NCBI GenBank assembly: GCA_948099385.1
Contig: CANUEZ040000180.1
Coordinates: 4,982,501 to 5,046,500, forward strand
DNA: 64,000 bases
Reading direction: 5' to 3'
Source of the DNA: Fasciola hepatica
Taxonomy: Eukaryota > Platyhelminthes > Trematoda > Plagiorchiida > Fasciolidae
In this document: positions 22,206 to 33,377 of the stretch, in pieces
Numbering within the stretch: position 1 is the first letter of the stretch
Layout of the letters: each line of letters starts with the position of its first letter
Position numbers and translations under genes: made by a program
The notes under the pieces: generated by a model
What the model saw: only the letters and a program-made list of their open reading frames with translations
Told to the model about the DNA's origin: nothing
Database searches by the model: none

Positions 22206-25200
22206 ATGGCGAGGATGGCAGGAGCATGTTTCATCTGTCTCAACACCACGCACCGGGCAGCAGCCTGTAGAACAAGGAATCGATGTGGTTACGAGGGCTG
22301 CACGGGCAGACACCATCGGCTGCTGCATCAGGCGAGAATAACCATATCCGAGGCGAGTGCCAAGCCCAGCGTGATTTGCTCAACTTCACAATCTGCCAGT
22401 AAACCGGTACGTTTAGGCGTAGTGGCCGTGGGAGTAGTGACTCCGACTGGGATAGCCAAGGCGTTGGCTTTCGTTGATAGTGGATCCGACACCACTTTAG
22501 TGAAAGAGCGGTTTGCCGACAAACACCAACTGGCTAAAGGTGCGACGTCGTTAGCAGTGAGCACGGTGGGCGGAACACAGGTAATGACTGCCGGTAGATT
22601 AAGGCTGCAACTCATCTCTCTAGACACTAACGAGGAAATTGAACCAACGGAGGCATTCACGTTAGCGGATCTCCCCATGCGAGCACCAAGGTCGGTGAAC
22701 GCAATCTTGACTCGGTGGCCCCACCTGCAGGATGTAACCGTTGTAGACTGGGAAGATGATGAGGTGGATCTCCTCATCGGATGCGACGTGCCAGAGGCGC
22801 ATTGGGTGCTTGACCAGAGAGTGAGCGACCGCCAGGCACCTTATGCCGTACGCACGGCTCTGGGATGGATGTTATACGGTCCAGTAGGGGTACGCGGTTC
22901 CGTGAATTACTTATCCGCCGAAACGGACCGCATAGAGTATCATCTTCAACGGCTTTATGAAAAGGAGTTTCATGACATTGGGGACGAAAGACCGACGTTG
23001 TCTCAAGAGGATCACTTCGCTCTACAAACGGTGCGGCAAGGCTCTAGAGGCCTCAAAAAACAGTTCGAGGTTCCCCTCCCATGGCGCACACCGGTCGACC
23101 CGTGGACTGACAACAGAAATTATGTTCTCCAACGATTACTACGACTAAAAGAACGCTTCATTCGAGACCAGAATCTGTGGGAACGATACGCGGATTTGAT
23201 GAAGCGAAACGAGGACCTCGGTTACGTTGAAAGGGTGCCTGTTAACACCGACAGCAAAAGGGGTATCTGGTATCTGCCTCACCATCCGGTTATCAACCCC
23301 AAGAAACCCAATAAACTGCGCGTGGTTTTCGACTGTGCGGCCAAGTTCCAGGGCAAGTCGTTAAACGATCGCCTACTACAGGGGCCTGACTGGACCACAC
23401 CACTGATCGATGTTCTGTGCCGTTTCAGAGTGGGTAAAGTGGCTTTGTCTGCTGACATTAGGGAAATGTTCCATCAGGTGAAGATTCCGGTAGGAGAACG
23501 AGATGCTTTGCGTTTCCTGTGGTGGGAAGGGAGCGACCGGGACAATGCAGTGGTGAATTATAGAATGACCGTCCACCCCTTCGGAGCCATATCGTCACCA
23601 TTTTGTGCAAACTACGCCCTCCGAGAATCAGCGAACAAACATGGCGATCTGGTACATCGGACGGTGGTAGAAAGCGTCAGCAGGAACTTCTACGTCGACG
23701 ACTACCTTGGGTCATTCGATGATGTGGAATCAGCTCTAGAGCAGTTCAGGGGTCTGACGAGATTGCTGGAAGAGGGTGGCTTCCATCTAACTAAATGGAT
23801 GTCGAACGCTTCGGAAGTGCTGAAGGTCATCCCGTATCACGAAAAGGTCGAAAGGGTAAGAGATTTGGACGGCTCTCCACTTCCTATCGAGCGCACTTTA
23901 GGAATACAATGGGACGCGGAAACGGACGATTTTGTTTTCGAACTGAACGTTCCCGAGCTGCCAATAACCCGTCGTGGCATACTATCTGCCGTCTCAAGTT
24001 TGTTCGACCCGCTCGGTTTCGTCTCACCATGGCTGCTACCCGGAAAGATCTTGCTGCAGCGGCTGTGCCGTAAGAAAGTTGATTGGGACCAGTCACTGGA
24101 CCGAGGGGACCGGCTGGACTGGGAGGAATTTTTGAACACCTTGAAGAAATTAGGGGACATAAGAATACCACGATGTTTGACCCCTGGCCATACGACACGG
24201 ACTGGAGAACTACATGCCTTTTCCGATGCATCCGAAGTCGGTTATGGAGCTGTGGTTTACGGACGATGGTGCGCAGGAGATGGACAATATACCACGAGGA
24301 TCCTGTTCGCCAAAGCCCGCGTTGCTCCACTGAAGTCGGTCTCAATCCCACGCCTTGAACTCAGCGCAGCCGTGTTGGCAGTCAGGGTGGTGCAAGCTGT
24401 GAAGAGATGTTTCGATCCCTACATTTGGTCGGTGAGCTTCTGGACGGATTCAACGATAGTACTTTACTACATTAACAACGTACGGAGCCGGTTTAGTACT
24501 TTCGTTGCTAACCGGCTCACGATTATCCACGATGAATCGGCCACGCACCAGTGGAGTCATGTCAGGTCTGGCGATAATCCGGCCGACCTGTGCTCCCGAG
24601 GTGCGAACAACTTCAGGCAACTGGACACGTGGACGAGAGGGCCGAACTTCCTGCAATTGCCCAAACAGGACTGGCCCGTGTTCGAATTAAAACCCCCTAC
24701 GGAATTGGAACTGGAGATCAAAGGCGTAGTGATAGCAACCAACGTCGTCGAAGCGTCGCCCATTTTATCGCGACTGGTCAGGTTTTCTTCCTGGATGAAG
24801 ACGCTTCGTTCGCTAGTTTGGTTAACCAGGTTCAAGATAAGTTTACTAGTCATGAAAGGGCTACGGCCCTCAGGTCGGATACCGGTCGGCCCGATAGGTC
24901 CCGATGAGCTACAAGCGGCAGAGTACGATATTTTCAGAATGATACAACGCGAGGCTTTCGCCCAAGAACTCAAGAGGGCGGAAGAAGTGGGGCTGACCAA
25001 TGAAGACATGCCATCTCCAAGAGGCGAGCTGAAGCGTTTAAACCCCAAAATCATCAACGGACTGCTGCGGGTGGATGGTAGGCTGACCAACGCCCACCTG
25101 AACTTCGACACAAAGTATCCTATACTGCTGCCAGCGAGACAACCCGTAGTAGAGCTAATGATTCAACACGTCCACGCCATGGAGGGACATGCCGGGGAAA

Positions 25201-26279
25201 GTCACGTGACGAGCGTCATCCGAAAGCGTCTTTGGTTGTTGAGAGGACGAGAGACTGTAAAACGCGTGATCCGACGGTGTGTGCAATGCAGGAGACGTAA
25301 TGCCATAGCAGGCAAACAACTCATGGCCCCACTACCAGAATGCAGGGTAACTACGGGCTGGTGGCCGTTCAGTGACACCGGGTTGGACTATTTCGGGCCC
25401 TTGTGGGTCAAGTGCGGGAAAAGATTAGAAAAGCGATACGGATGTATCATGAGGTGCATGAAATCACGTGCGGTACACCTAGAAGTCGCACATTCGATGA
25501 CGACCGATTCGTTTCTACGGGCCTTGCAAAGATTTATCAACCGAAGAGGCGTACCGGCCGATATATACTCAGATAATGGATCGAACTTTGTGGGCGCTCA
25601 ACGGGAATTGCAGCGTTGGCACAAGAACATAAACAGGGACGAACTGCAGAACCGAACCGTGGCCTACGGCATACGCTGGCATTTCAACCCCCCACAGGCC
25701 AGTCACCGAGGCGGCATGTGGGAACGCATGATCCGGTCCGCCAGACGGATATTGCTGTCAATCATGGAGCAGCAGCCGCCCGACGACGAGACCCTGAACA
25801 CCGTCATGACTGAGGTGGAGCGAATCCTGAACAACCGCCCCCTGGTTCCAGTATTGAACGGCGACCCCACCCACCTGGCGCTCACCCCAAACGACTTATT
25901 GACGCTAAGGTCGAACGAGGGTTTCCAAGGGCCGGTAAACCTTCGTGGGAGCTACCTCCACGGGTGGAAGCAAGCGAACTATCTGGCCAAGGTCTTCTGG
26001 AGGCGATGGCTACGGGAGTACCTACCGGCTTTGCAGACTCGACAGAAGTGGATGGCCAAAACAAGACCATTCAAAGTTGGGGACGTGGTTATGATCGCCG
26101 ACGAACGCGCACATTTCAGCGCTTGGTCTTTGGGAGTAGTTACGGAAACCATCAAAAGCACCGACGAAATGATAAGAACGGTGAAGGTGAAGACAGCTAA
26201 CGGAGTGCTCATTCGTGACATACGCAGTATTAACCTACTCGAGAGCGAAGACGGAGGAGCTGATAACCCTGTGGCCTAG
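22206..26279 (+). CDS. pol: Pao/BEL Pol: knuckles, protease, RT, RNase H, integrase (1357 aa)
   Basis: Polyprotein that copies and integrates the element. Visible in order: zinc knuckle CFICLNTTHRAAAC (residues 8-21, CX2CX4HX4C), then CGYEGCTGRHH (27-37), and aspartic protease AFVDSGSDTTLV (about 88-99). RT follows with LSADIREMF (aspartate about 417) and FYVDDYLGS (YVDD about 496-499), then RNase H HAFSDASEVGYGAVVYG (aspartate about 674). The integrase has an H2C2 zinc site (MEGHAGESH ... CVQC, about 990-1028) and a core with D1061 (GLDYFGP), D1123 (YSDNGSNF) and E1173 (GGMWERM). The tail KTRPFKVGDVVMIADE matches the C-terminal domain seen after Pao integrases. No internal stop. The open frame starts after the TGA at 22106; 22206 is only its first methionine, and translation by readthrough from gag is more likely than initiation there. 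Confidence 0.93.
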   Translation: MARMAGACFICLNTTHRAAACRTRNRCGYEGCTGRHHRLLHQARITISEASAKPSVICSTSQSASKPVRLGVVAVGVVTPTGIAKALAFVDSGSDTTLVKERFADKHQLAKGATSLAVSTVGGTQVMTAGRLRLQLISLDTNEEIEPTEAFTLADLPMRAPRSVNAILTRWPHLQDVTVVDWEDDEVDLLIGCDVPEAHWVLDQRVSDRQAPYAVRTALGWMLYGPVGVRGSVNYLSAETDRIEYHLQRLYEKEFHDIGDERPTLSQEDHFALQTVRQGSRGLKKQFEVPLPWRTPVDPWTDNRNYVLQRLLRLKERFIRDQNLWERYADLMKRNEDLGYVERVPVNTDSKRGIWYLPHHPVINPKKPNKLRVVFDCAAKFQGKSLNDRLLQGPDWTTPLIDVLCRFRVGKVALSADIREMFHQVKIPVGERDALRFLWWEGSDRDNAVVNYRMTVHPFGAISSPFCANYALRESANKHGDLVHRTVVESVSRNFYVDDYLGSFDDVESALEQFRGLTRLLEEGGFHLTKWMSNASEVLKVIPYHEKVERVRDLDGSPLPIERTLGIQWDAETDDFVFELNVPELPITRRGILSAVSSLFDPLGFVSPWLLPGKILLQRLCRKKVDWDQSLDRGDRLDWEEFLNTLKKLGDIRIPRCLTPGHTTRTGELHAFSDASEVGYGAVVYGRWCAGDGQYTTRILFAKARVAPLKSVSIPRLELSAAVLAVRVVQAVKRCFDPYIWSVSFWTDSTIVLYYINNVRSRFSTFVANRLTIIHDESATHQWSHVRSGDNPADLCSRGANNFRQLDTWTRGPNFLQLPKQDWPVFELKPPTELELEIKGVVIATNVVEASPILSRLVRFSSWMKTLRSLVWLTRFKISLLVMKGLRPSGRIPVGPIGPDELQAAEYDIFRMIQREAFAQELKRAEEVGLTNEDMPSPRGELKRLNPKIINGLLRVDGRLTNAHLNFDTKYPILLPARQPVVELMIQHVHAMEGHAGESHVTSVIRKRLWLLRGRETVKRVIRRCVQCRRRNAIAGKQLMAPLPECRVTTGWWPFSDTGLDYFGPLWVKCGKRLEKRYGCIMRCMKSRAVHLEVAHSMTTDSFLRALQRFINRRGVPADIYSDNGSNFVGAQRELQRWHKNINRDELQNRTVAYGIRWHFNPPQASHRGGMWERMIRSARRILLSIMEQQPPDDETLNTVMTEVERILNNRPLVPVLNGDPTHLALTPNDLLTLRSNEGFQGPVNLRGSYLHGWKQANYLAKVFWRRWLREYLPALQTRQKWMAKTRPFKVGDVVMIADERAHFSAWSLGVVTETIKSTDEMIRTVKVKTANGVLIRDIRSINLLESEDGGADNPVA

Positions 26280-26678
26280 TAAACCTTTTTCACACCAGTA
26301 ATCGAGGTGGATAAAGAAACACCATATATGCCACACAATCCCCGTCAAACACGTTAAGGTGCTCGCGGTCCCTTCGTTGACATTACAGAAGGTTCTTTCC
26401 GATATGTGGTGATGAGTGCGATTCCATTATACATCCCGATACATACACACATGCACGACGCACTCTACATCCCGTAAACCCATCATACATGTGACAGTGT
26501 TCTTTGTTCGCCTTTTGTTGACGCTACCGAATGCCCCTTGCACATGTGGAAGTAGTGGAGCTCAGGTCACACATGCATGCTACATTTACTCGTTTTCTTG
26601 CCACGCGGTCTTTTGTTGACATTGCAGAAAGTCCTCCTTTGATGTGTAGTCATAACTGTGATTTCATTGTAACCCCGG

Positions 26679-26719
26679 CACACACACACACACGCACGCA
26701 CACGCACACACACACACAC
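26679..26719 (+). repeat. (CA)n microsatellite with CG interruptions
   Basis: About 41 bp of CA repeat with ACGC interruptions in the 3' UTR of copy 2. Confidence 0.9.
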
Positions 26720-26970
26720 TCAAGCGCGTACATCCAGGACCGGACGGCCCCGTACGAGGACAACGTCTATGTGACCATTCACGCCCGCCATCGGTCATTT
26801 GGTCTTGTGGAAGATGTAGACTAGCCTCACGTCTATGTAGCCAATGGGTTAGGTGCGACCAGTAGTAGAACGTCGACGACGAGCATTAGACGCGCGCACT
26901 GACAGCAGGGCCTAGGCAGGTAGGAAGAATCAGTACCTTTATACCGAACCTTTGACTCTGCTAAGGATCC

Positions 26971-26990
26971 AGGAGGATTTTGGTGGGCGG
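26971..26990 (+). promoter_or_regulatory. Candidate polypurine tract
   Basis: AGGAGGATTTTGGTGGGCGG directly precedes the 3' LTR. This is where the plus-strand primer should lie, although the TTTT interrupts it. Confidence 0.5.
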
Positions 26991-27368
26991 TGTAACAGCC
27001 GGTCGTGGAAAATCCCCCTTTTTCCCTCGCGATTCAGTGTTTTTTCCCAACATCACTCATTTCCATACACTATTGACTTGTCTTTACGAACTGGTTGTTT
27101 TTCTGGACCGATTGTTGTTTGTTCGCGCCCAGAGCGCTATTTTGGCACATCCTTGTTCAGGACCTGCGTGACGCACGTGCTGTTTGCTCACACGCTGCTA
27201 TTCGGTTTCTCGTTGTTGAGACTTTGTGATCGTATTATTGAGGTTTGTATATTGTTTACGTCATTGTTCATGTAATAATCTAGTATCGTAGAATTATCAC
27301 GGATAATCGCCTTCTGATTTCGGGATCCGTTGCGAATTTGGCTACGCATTGCTCAAACGTTCGTAACA
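26991..27368 (+). repeat. 3' LTR, Pao/BEL copy 2
   Basis: 378 bp, matches 20664-21041 with only about five differences. Followed directly by ACGCA. Confidence 0.96.
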
Positions 27369-28420
27369 ACGCATGCGACAGCTGTCTTTCTGGTTCGCTA
27401 CCTTGCGGTTATAGCACGAGCTTGGGCGCTTGCTGTGCAAGAACTTCTGGTTCAGTGTGCCCTATTCCTTTTCTGTCTGGGAAGGCTACTCCACACCTGC
27501 TGTTTCTTCTTCCTTGTCTTGACGATGAACAAGTTAGTGGTTCTGCACTTCCCGTGCGATGTGATCCTTTTGGGACAGCCAGGTCTCTGAAGCTGCCGAT
27601 ATTCCAGCACGGTACTGAGAGACTCTAGTGGTTAGTTTCGCCCATATGTTTCTAATCTGCAGACATTAGTGTGTAGCACTGCCGTAGCCCTTTCGGCGGA
27701 CAAAGCGCTTTTCTCTTTTAGTTGGTGTCTTACCTCGAGCGAAGTACCATAGTGGCTGCTACGTTTTTTGCTCCTGATATACTCGGAGTCGTAGTTTGCT
27801 GGTTCGCCTCTACGACTGTTGGTTCCATCTGGCCTAAATCTTGTGTTAATCTTATTGGTTTCACGGCATCAACTTCTGTTTCCGCCGATCCCAACGCTCT
27901 CATGATTGGCGGCCCAGAGCTATCTCAGCCTGCCGCTGAGATCCCCCACTACTCGTCTCCCAGCACGTCTTCTATTACGACCACGGCCTAACAGTACTTA
28001 CTAGGTGTGCCGCCTTGGGTATAGGCCCCAGTTTTCCCTCCCGAGCTGGTTCCTAGCAAGCCTCTGTGTTGAGGAGATGGTTGTACCTTCCTTCATCCCA
28101 GGATTGCATGTCTCCGTGCCCTTATGCCTATTTCTGGAGTGTCAGGCACGATACCATATCTTCCCACTGTGCCGCGAAATAATCACCTTGCTCCTGCAAG
28201 AAATGGATCCCTGGTGTTCGGGCTTACCAGCTCAACCAGGATTTATCTCGCTGGTCCTGTTCGCACTCTCGGCCGTTGTTGATTCCGTAGGCCAGCCCTA
28301 TGGATTCTCTTGTTCCTACCATGTTACTGAAGCCTACAAAACTTAGCAAATCCCGCCCTTTTCCAGATTCCCTAGTGGTCGACTTTTCACGGTTCACTAT
28401 GAGAACTTTACGACTTTTCA
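27369..28420. other. Right flank of copy 2; no confident gene
   Basis: Starts with the right ACGCA duplication (27369-27373). The sequence should continue the interrupted LINE fragment D toward its 5' end, but I could not identify a LINE motif in it with confidence. It is T/C-rich on the plus strand. A 113-codon plus frame (28005-28346) has no recognised relatives. Confidence 0.4.
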
Positions 28421-28833
28421 TCAGATGTGTAATTTCTTCAAGTCCTGAAGTCTAGAAATGATTCGTGGAGGCATGCCTTGGGTTGTAAAGTTCTTGGTCC
28501 TTGTAAGCATCCTTCTGCGGGTGCCACGGGGCCGGAATGGCAAAACTCGACAACAAAGGGGCAACCATTTTCGCAAACGGCGAGGTGTATCAAAATAAGT
28601 GTTTTCCATCTAGTACATGAGTCCGAAATGATGAATGTGCATGCTTCACTTCATTGCTACTAGTTTTCTTGTTTTTGTAATGTATACAGAAGTTTGTTTG
28701 GCATATTCTTTCTTAGGAGGGAGGATAATGGATCTGTTCATAACTGTTTACATGTGAATATTCCATGCAACTGTGTAATGATGAGCTCATCGTTAATGAC
28801 TCGCGCATGTGTCTCGATCATGTTCGAGAGATA

Positions 28834-28870
<37 letters not shown>
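28834..28870 (-). repeat. (TAA)n tail of LINE fragment E
   Basis: On the plus strand an ATT repeat of about 37 bp. On the minus strand it directly follows the 3' end of the LINE (28871 onward), so it reads as a TAA-repeat tail. Confidence 0.85.
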
Positions 28871-28872
<2 letters not shown>

Positions 28873-31100
28873 AAGTACATGGGACCGATGAAAGGACGTG
28901 AAAATATGGGAGAGAAAACCTACGCTAGGGATATCAGAGAGCTTTCCGGACTTGGCTTCAGGCATGGGCAGTCGTCTAGCCTGGCCTAAACGCTTCTTTC
29001 AACGGGGCATTCACTACCTTCTGTAGAAAGCTGTTCCATAGAGATAACATCCGCGACGAGAAGAAATGTTGCTTAATGGGAATGCGTGGACGGAGTTTGA
29101 AGAGTTTCCTCGTGTGTCCTTGCAGGGTCTCCAAGTTTGGCCGAGTGGAAAAACCGCGAAGGGGTCTACTCTAACAAGGAGCTTCTCACTTGTATAGAGA
29201 TTAGGTGATATTAGACTAACCGGGTAAGGGGTAAAATGTGAGCCATATACCTTTTTGTTGAACCCGCTCCAAAGTGTTCCGATCCCTGACGAAGCCGATA
29301 TGTCCTAGTTGGTAAGCGTATCCTCAAAGAGGTCGAACAAAAGTTCCATATTGGAGATAGAAGTCCTCTCTGGAAATCATCGGAAAGGTTTGTCTAATAA
29401 AGTTTAGAATCCGGGAGCAGTTTTACTAGCTTTCTGTTGGCGGGGAGCGAACGAGAAGTTACCGCACAACCAGGAACCAGGGATCCTCTGCTGAACCACT
29501 ATAGGGATCCGAGTGTTTCCAACTACCTTGAACAGGTAAGCTGGAGCTTTGCCAAATGTCATACTTACACATTTGCCATCATTTTTTGGTAGGCTCCAGT
29601 CAGCTGACCAAAGTGTGACCGAGTCAATGGCTGACTGCACAGCATTTGCCCTCGTGCTCTAGATGGTGACGTTATCTGCTTGCGTCGCTATGCTAACCGA
29701 AACTACTTCCAGAAGGTCGTTTATGTAAATGAGGAATAGGAGGGGGCCGAGGAAAATGCCCCGGGAGACATCCTTATCGATAGTTGCTCGTTGAGACTGA
29801 GACGTACACACACGAGCCGAGAAGGTTCGAGTTTTGAAAAGCTCTCACTCGGGGAAGGGAGACTATCGGAGATATCACACATCCTGAGTCCGCAGCGAAG
29901 CGGGATATGCGGTACACTATATAGGGCTTTGGCAAAATCCATATGTGCTTTACGGGATATCTCGCCATCATAAAGGGGCCCGCGTCAGGCTATTCATAAA
30001 GGTCATCGTAAAGGTGTTGCCTGGCCTGTCAGGAGAGAAGCCATGTAACGCTGTAAATGGTAAACCACTGCCTCGTAAAAGCGTCAAAGTTTCGCGTCTT
30101 GTGAGGTTCTCGGAGACTTTGCTGGGGATGTTGTTGGGGCATATCGGCCTATCACTTCCAAGAAGGTGTTGAGCTCCCTCTTTGCATACTGGGTCAAATA
30201 CAGCAGGGTTCAATAAATTTGGAAACCTTCTCTAGCCCCTGCACTGCAAAAACAGCGTAGTATATGAAGCTGCGAGTATGGAGGCGGATTCCTCAGGAAT
30301 ATGCGGGTGGACATTTTCCGGTCCCACCTAGCTAAAGTGGTTAAGCGCGTTAAGCCCTTCTCCACTCCTTCATTAAGCACCGTGAGGTGCTCCAAAGGGA
30401 AGACTAAATATTTTGGCTGAAGAGAAGGCTATCCACAGGCAAGCACTCCTGTTATTCTGAATAATGGCGCTAAATGAGATTCAGAAACCGCCATTTCAGA
30501 ATAGGGTGCAGGAGAGCCATCGGAGAGCGGCAGCGCGGGCGCTGATGATACTGATTCACGGTTGGGGTGCAGATGCCTACAGAGAAAAGAAAGGTTAGTA
30601 CGCTCCAGAAATCTGAGACCGTCCGGGTCAAAAGACACATTACAAAATTAGCAACTGGCTTCTTTAGAGGATCATATCATTTCTATGGAGCTAGGAAAGA
30701 CAACCGAGGACAGTGGTCTTGAATTATTGAAGTCTTCAAGTAGTACACGGGTACGAGGCTGAAACCCAAACGTTCCCACATCTTGTGAATATCTTGTTAC
30801 CTGAAGGTCAGCGGTGGGGCAGGGGAAAAAGGGAAAGGGTTCACAAAGTAGTTCTTGACCACGCGCCCTGCGTCAGGCATAGCCGGTGAACAGGAAGATA
30901 GAGAACTGGACAGTGCGAAAGGGTTTAGGAAGCCAGACTTGGTTGCATCTTGCATCCTGTATTGCCGGTGATCTGGAAGACCATGAAAGGGGGTTCAACC
31001 TTACGAAAATCCATTTAGCTTGAGCAGTGCAAGCGATCCCTTCATGAAAAATCCGTCGAACCTCGAACAGCAAGACTTTCGAACCGTGAGCCACGCCCGC
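28871..31100 (-). pseudogene. CR1-like LINE, fragment E, with 3' tail
   Basis: Minus strand from the 5' side: an upstream block shared with the LINEs at 8.1 and 11.4 kb (30985-30716), a linker/RT entry (VSFDPDGLRFLERTNLSF, 30638-30429), and RT N-terminal part (30395-30210). Next comes the thumb-side motif GSDRPICPNNIPSKVSENL with FTALHGFSPDRPGNTFTMTF (30213-29968). RT palm follows with MDFAKALYSVPHIPLRCG (29942-29721), then the segment after the catalytic box (SVTLWSADWSLPKNDGKCVSM, 29640 on), and a C-terminal domain ending PIKQHFSSRMLSLWNSF near 29020. It finishes in a TAA-repeat tail at 28870-28834, a true LINE 3' end. Several stops and frame changes. Confidence 0.75.
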
Positions 31101-33370
31101 GGCCATGGAGACTGACTTGCAATATCTGTTGTTGTACAATTTCACTTCATCGGGCCAAATTTTTCCGTGCATATTCTTGTAACGAAAACATATGTTCTAT
31201 CTGCTGCCTGTTGCAAAATGAAGCTGCAACACGGGGATATTTTAGCAGAAACCTGAGAGGATCAGGATTGATGATAAGGTGGGCCTTCTACTGGGCCGCC
31301 CGGCTCACAGAGCTGCTAACGTTCTAAAAGGAGTGCAAGTCATTGCAAAATGCAACATGCGGAAGACGCGGTTGTGCCCGGCACCACCCCCCCCCCAGAA
31401 AAAATCTTTAGGGGAGGAAGCTATTCGCTTTGAAAAGATCGAGTAAGAAGATGCGGTGGTTTGCAGCCGCGGAGATATACGGCATGGAGGTGAGTTTACT
31501 ATCGGGCCGGGAGTAAGACCACGTGAGTGGAGCTGGCGTGTTCAAAAAGAAGGACACGGAGAAAGCCACTAAGCAGACGGGCAGGTTGCTGGACACTTCC
31601 AAGCGCCCGGTGCTCCACTGGCAGCAGCTACATTACAGGCGACAGCCTCCTGATGAAGGGACACAAACATGTCCGGGTGACTCAAAAGCTGGCTCAGAAG
31701 GGATATCCGGAGGAGGGAAGAAACGAGGTCACCGGCCCACTTCTGGAAAAGTGGAATGTAGAGGTATGTGGCAAGGCTGCGAAGGGAGTGCCTTTCTATG
31801 CAAGTTTTCGAGAGTGAAAACAAGCAGTGTCCGTGGCGAAAAAAGAGCGCTTAGTGGCAAATTGGACCGAGAACCAGCCCGGCATGGCCTATGGCAGCAT
31901 CTAACTGGGGCTACGGTATCCGGGACGAAGGATGAGCCAGTGGGGAAGAAGCACAGAAGGGGGTATGGGGAACACCAAAAATGGGACAAATTCAAAATTT
32001 TTGGTGAATATCCATGGGTTACAACCAGTAGACTCAAGAAAGGTGGCATGGTGCTGTAAGGAGCTATCGGAATGCCAACACGAACAGAATGGAAAGAAGT
32101 CAGCCAACACGACGATAGGAACCGGCAATACGGGACGATGTGTGCATTGTTCCAGTAGTATCGTTGAACTCTGATCACTTACGGTCATCTTCTGGTAAGA
32201 CCATTACTGCGGTTTTGAAACACATAGATTAGTCGATACAAAGGCCACTCACAGTCTTGTCAGTAAAGCTGCAATTCCAAATTCAGGCACAGATCGCGGC
32301 AAATGTAAGACCTCTAGTGACAGTGGGAATTCTGGAATTGTTGATAGAACATTTTGGTGTGGTGAAACAGAACCCACATACAGTAGTTCAAGGTCTCTCG
32401 CATTACGTAATTGTCGAAAAAGACGTTTCGCAGAAATACAAGCCACTCATAGGCGCTTCAGGAAAAAGAGTTAATCGGACAAAGATATGGTGTTTGTATT
32501 TTGTGGCCACTGAAAAGAGCATGTTTGCGACACTGGAGTGGCTGAGGTAAATCACGAGCAACAATTTAAGTAAAGAATTCTCAAAAAGAAACTAGAGGTG
32601 AATAATTAACTGCTACGCTAAGTGCCGCAAAAATTATTTCATTCATTTTTGTGGGAAAGCAAGAAGTTGGGTAGAACAAGTGTGATAATGGTCCACGTTG
32701 ACACGGGGGATAACGAACCTGGGAAGTTAGCCCCTGGGCAGATCCCGGTTTGTCATAAGTCGTAGGCACGGCAATTTATTGAAAACAGGCCTCGTAATAA
32801 TATTGTTCAAACCTTGCCACCTCCATTAGGTTTCCCTGTAGAGTTGTTTAAAAGGAAGACGGCAAGCTGAGATGCTTTGCAAATTTTCGAAAACTAAAAG
32901 TGGTCTTCAGGAAAGACTCCTTTTTGTAACAATAACGGAACACTTGTTTGAAGCTCTCGCGGGTGCGTGTAGCTTTAGTAAAATAAATCTAGCAGCAAGG
33001 TATTAAAAAGTGAAAACTGAAACCAGGGACAGAGGCAAGGCGGCAGTCTCAATTACACCAAGCTCGTATGAGTTCTGAAAGGTGACTTCCGGTCGACTAA
33101 CGCATTCGCTATCTTCCAGATTCTCATGAATTATGTGGCATTTGGTCTAGTTCTTTCAAGTCCCTATTTCCACATCCTTGGTGTCTTGATGGGCCGAACA
33201 ATAAAAGAAGAGCACCGGAAAACCTAGGAACTATTTCTGGAGCAACTTGAAGGGCGAGACCTAATTTGAAGCCCTGGAAGTGTACGTTTTTTGCTGGGAA
33301 GTTAACACCTGGGACGTAGATTATCTCTTCACGGGGGCCTGATAAGTTTGACTGGGTCTTGAAGTGACTC
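31101..33370. other. 2.3 kb without a recognised gene
   Basis: Contains a 178-codon plus frame (31523-32059), rich in G, K and R and low in complexity, and a 97-codon plus frame (32257-32550). Neither resembles a known family to me and neither has flanking splice signals that convince. A C run lies at 31385-31396. Probably decayed repeat DNA between LINE E and the gypsy fragment. Confidence 0.35.
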
Positions 33371-33377
33371 TATTCTG

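Larger units (their letters stand above)
26280..26990 (+). other. Pao/BEL copy 2 3' untranslated region with internal direct repeat
   Basis: 711 bp between the pol stop and the 3' LTR. A motif with GCGGTC, GTTGACATT(A/G)CAGAA and then a GTGATTCCATT-like stretch occurs at about 26363-26450 and again at about 26602-26690, 239 bp apart. A weaker third form is near 26500-26530. The stretch also holds a CA/CG microsatellite (26679-26719). Its last 100 bp match the older relative at 2760-2858. No coding potential seen. Confidence 0.7.
20664..27368 (+). mobile_element. Full-length Pao/BEL LTR retrotransposon, copy 2 (6705 bp)
   Basis: Complete structure: 378-bp LTRs at both ends beginning TGTAACA and ending GTAACA, a 5-bp duplication (ACGCA) outside both, and gag at 21084-22076. 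A long pol frame follows at 22206-26279 with protease, RT, RNase H and integrase in Pao/BEL order. A roughly 700-bp 3' untranslated stretch with a purine-rich block comes before the 3' LTR. The two LTRs differ at only about five positions by my count (one T insertion, one A/G change and a small cluster near 20938), so insertion is recent. Gag and pol lie in one frame but are separated by two stop codons (22074-22076 TAG, 22104-22106 TGA). It sits inside LINE fragment D. Confidence 0.96.

Noticed and set aside
23795..24358. Long antisense and alternative frames inside the Pao pol
   Set aside because: Shadows of the pol frame with no motifs of their own.
31523..32059. 178-codon plus frame as a gene
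   Set aside because: Low-complexity, basic composition, with overlapping open frames on the other strand of similar length; no homology recognised.
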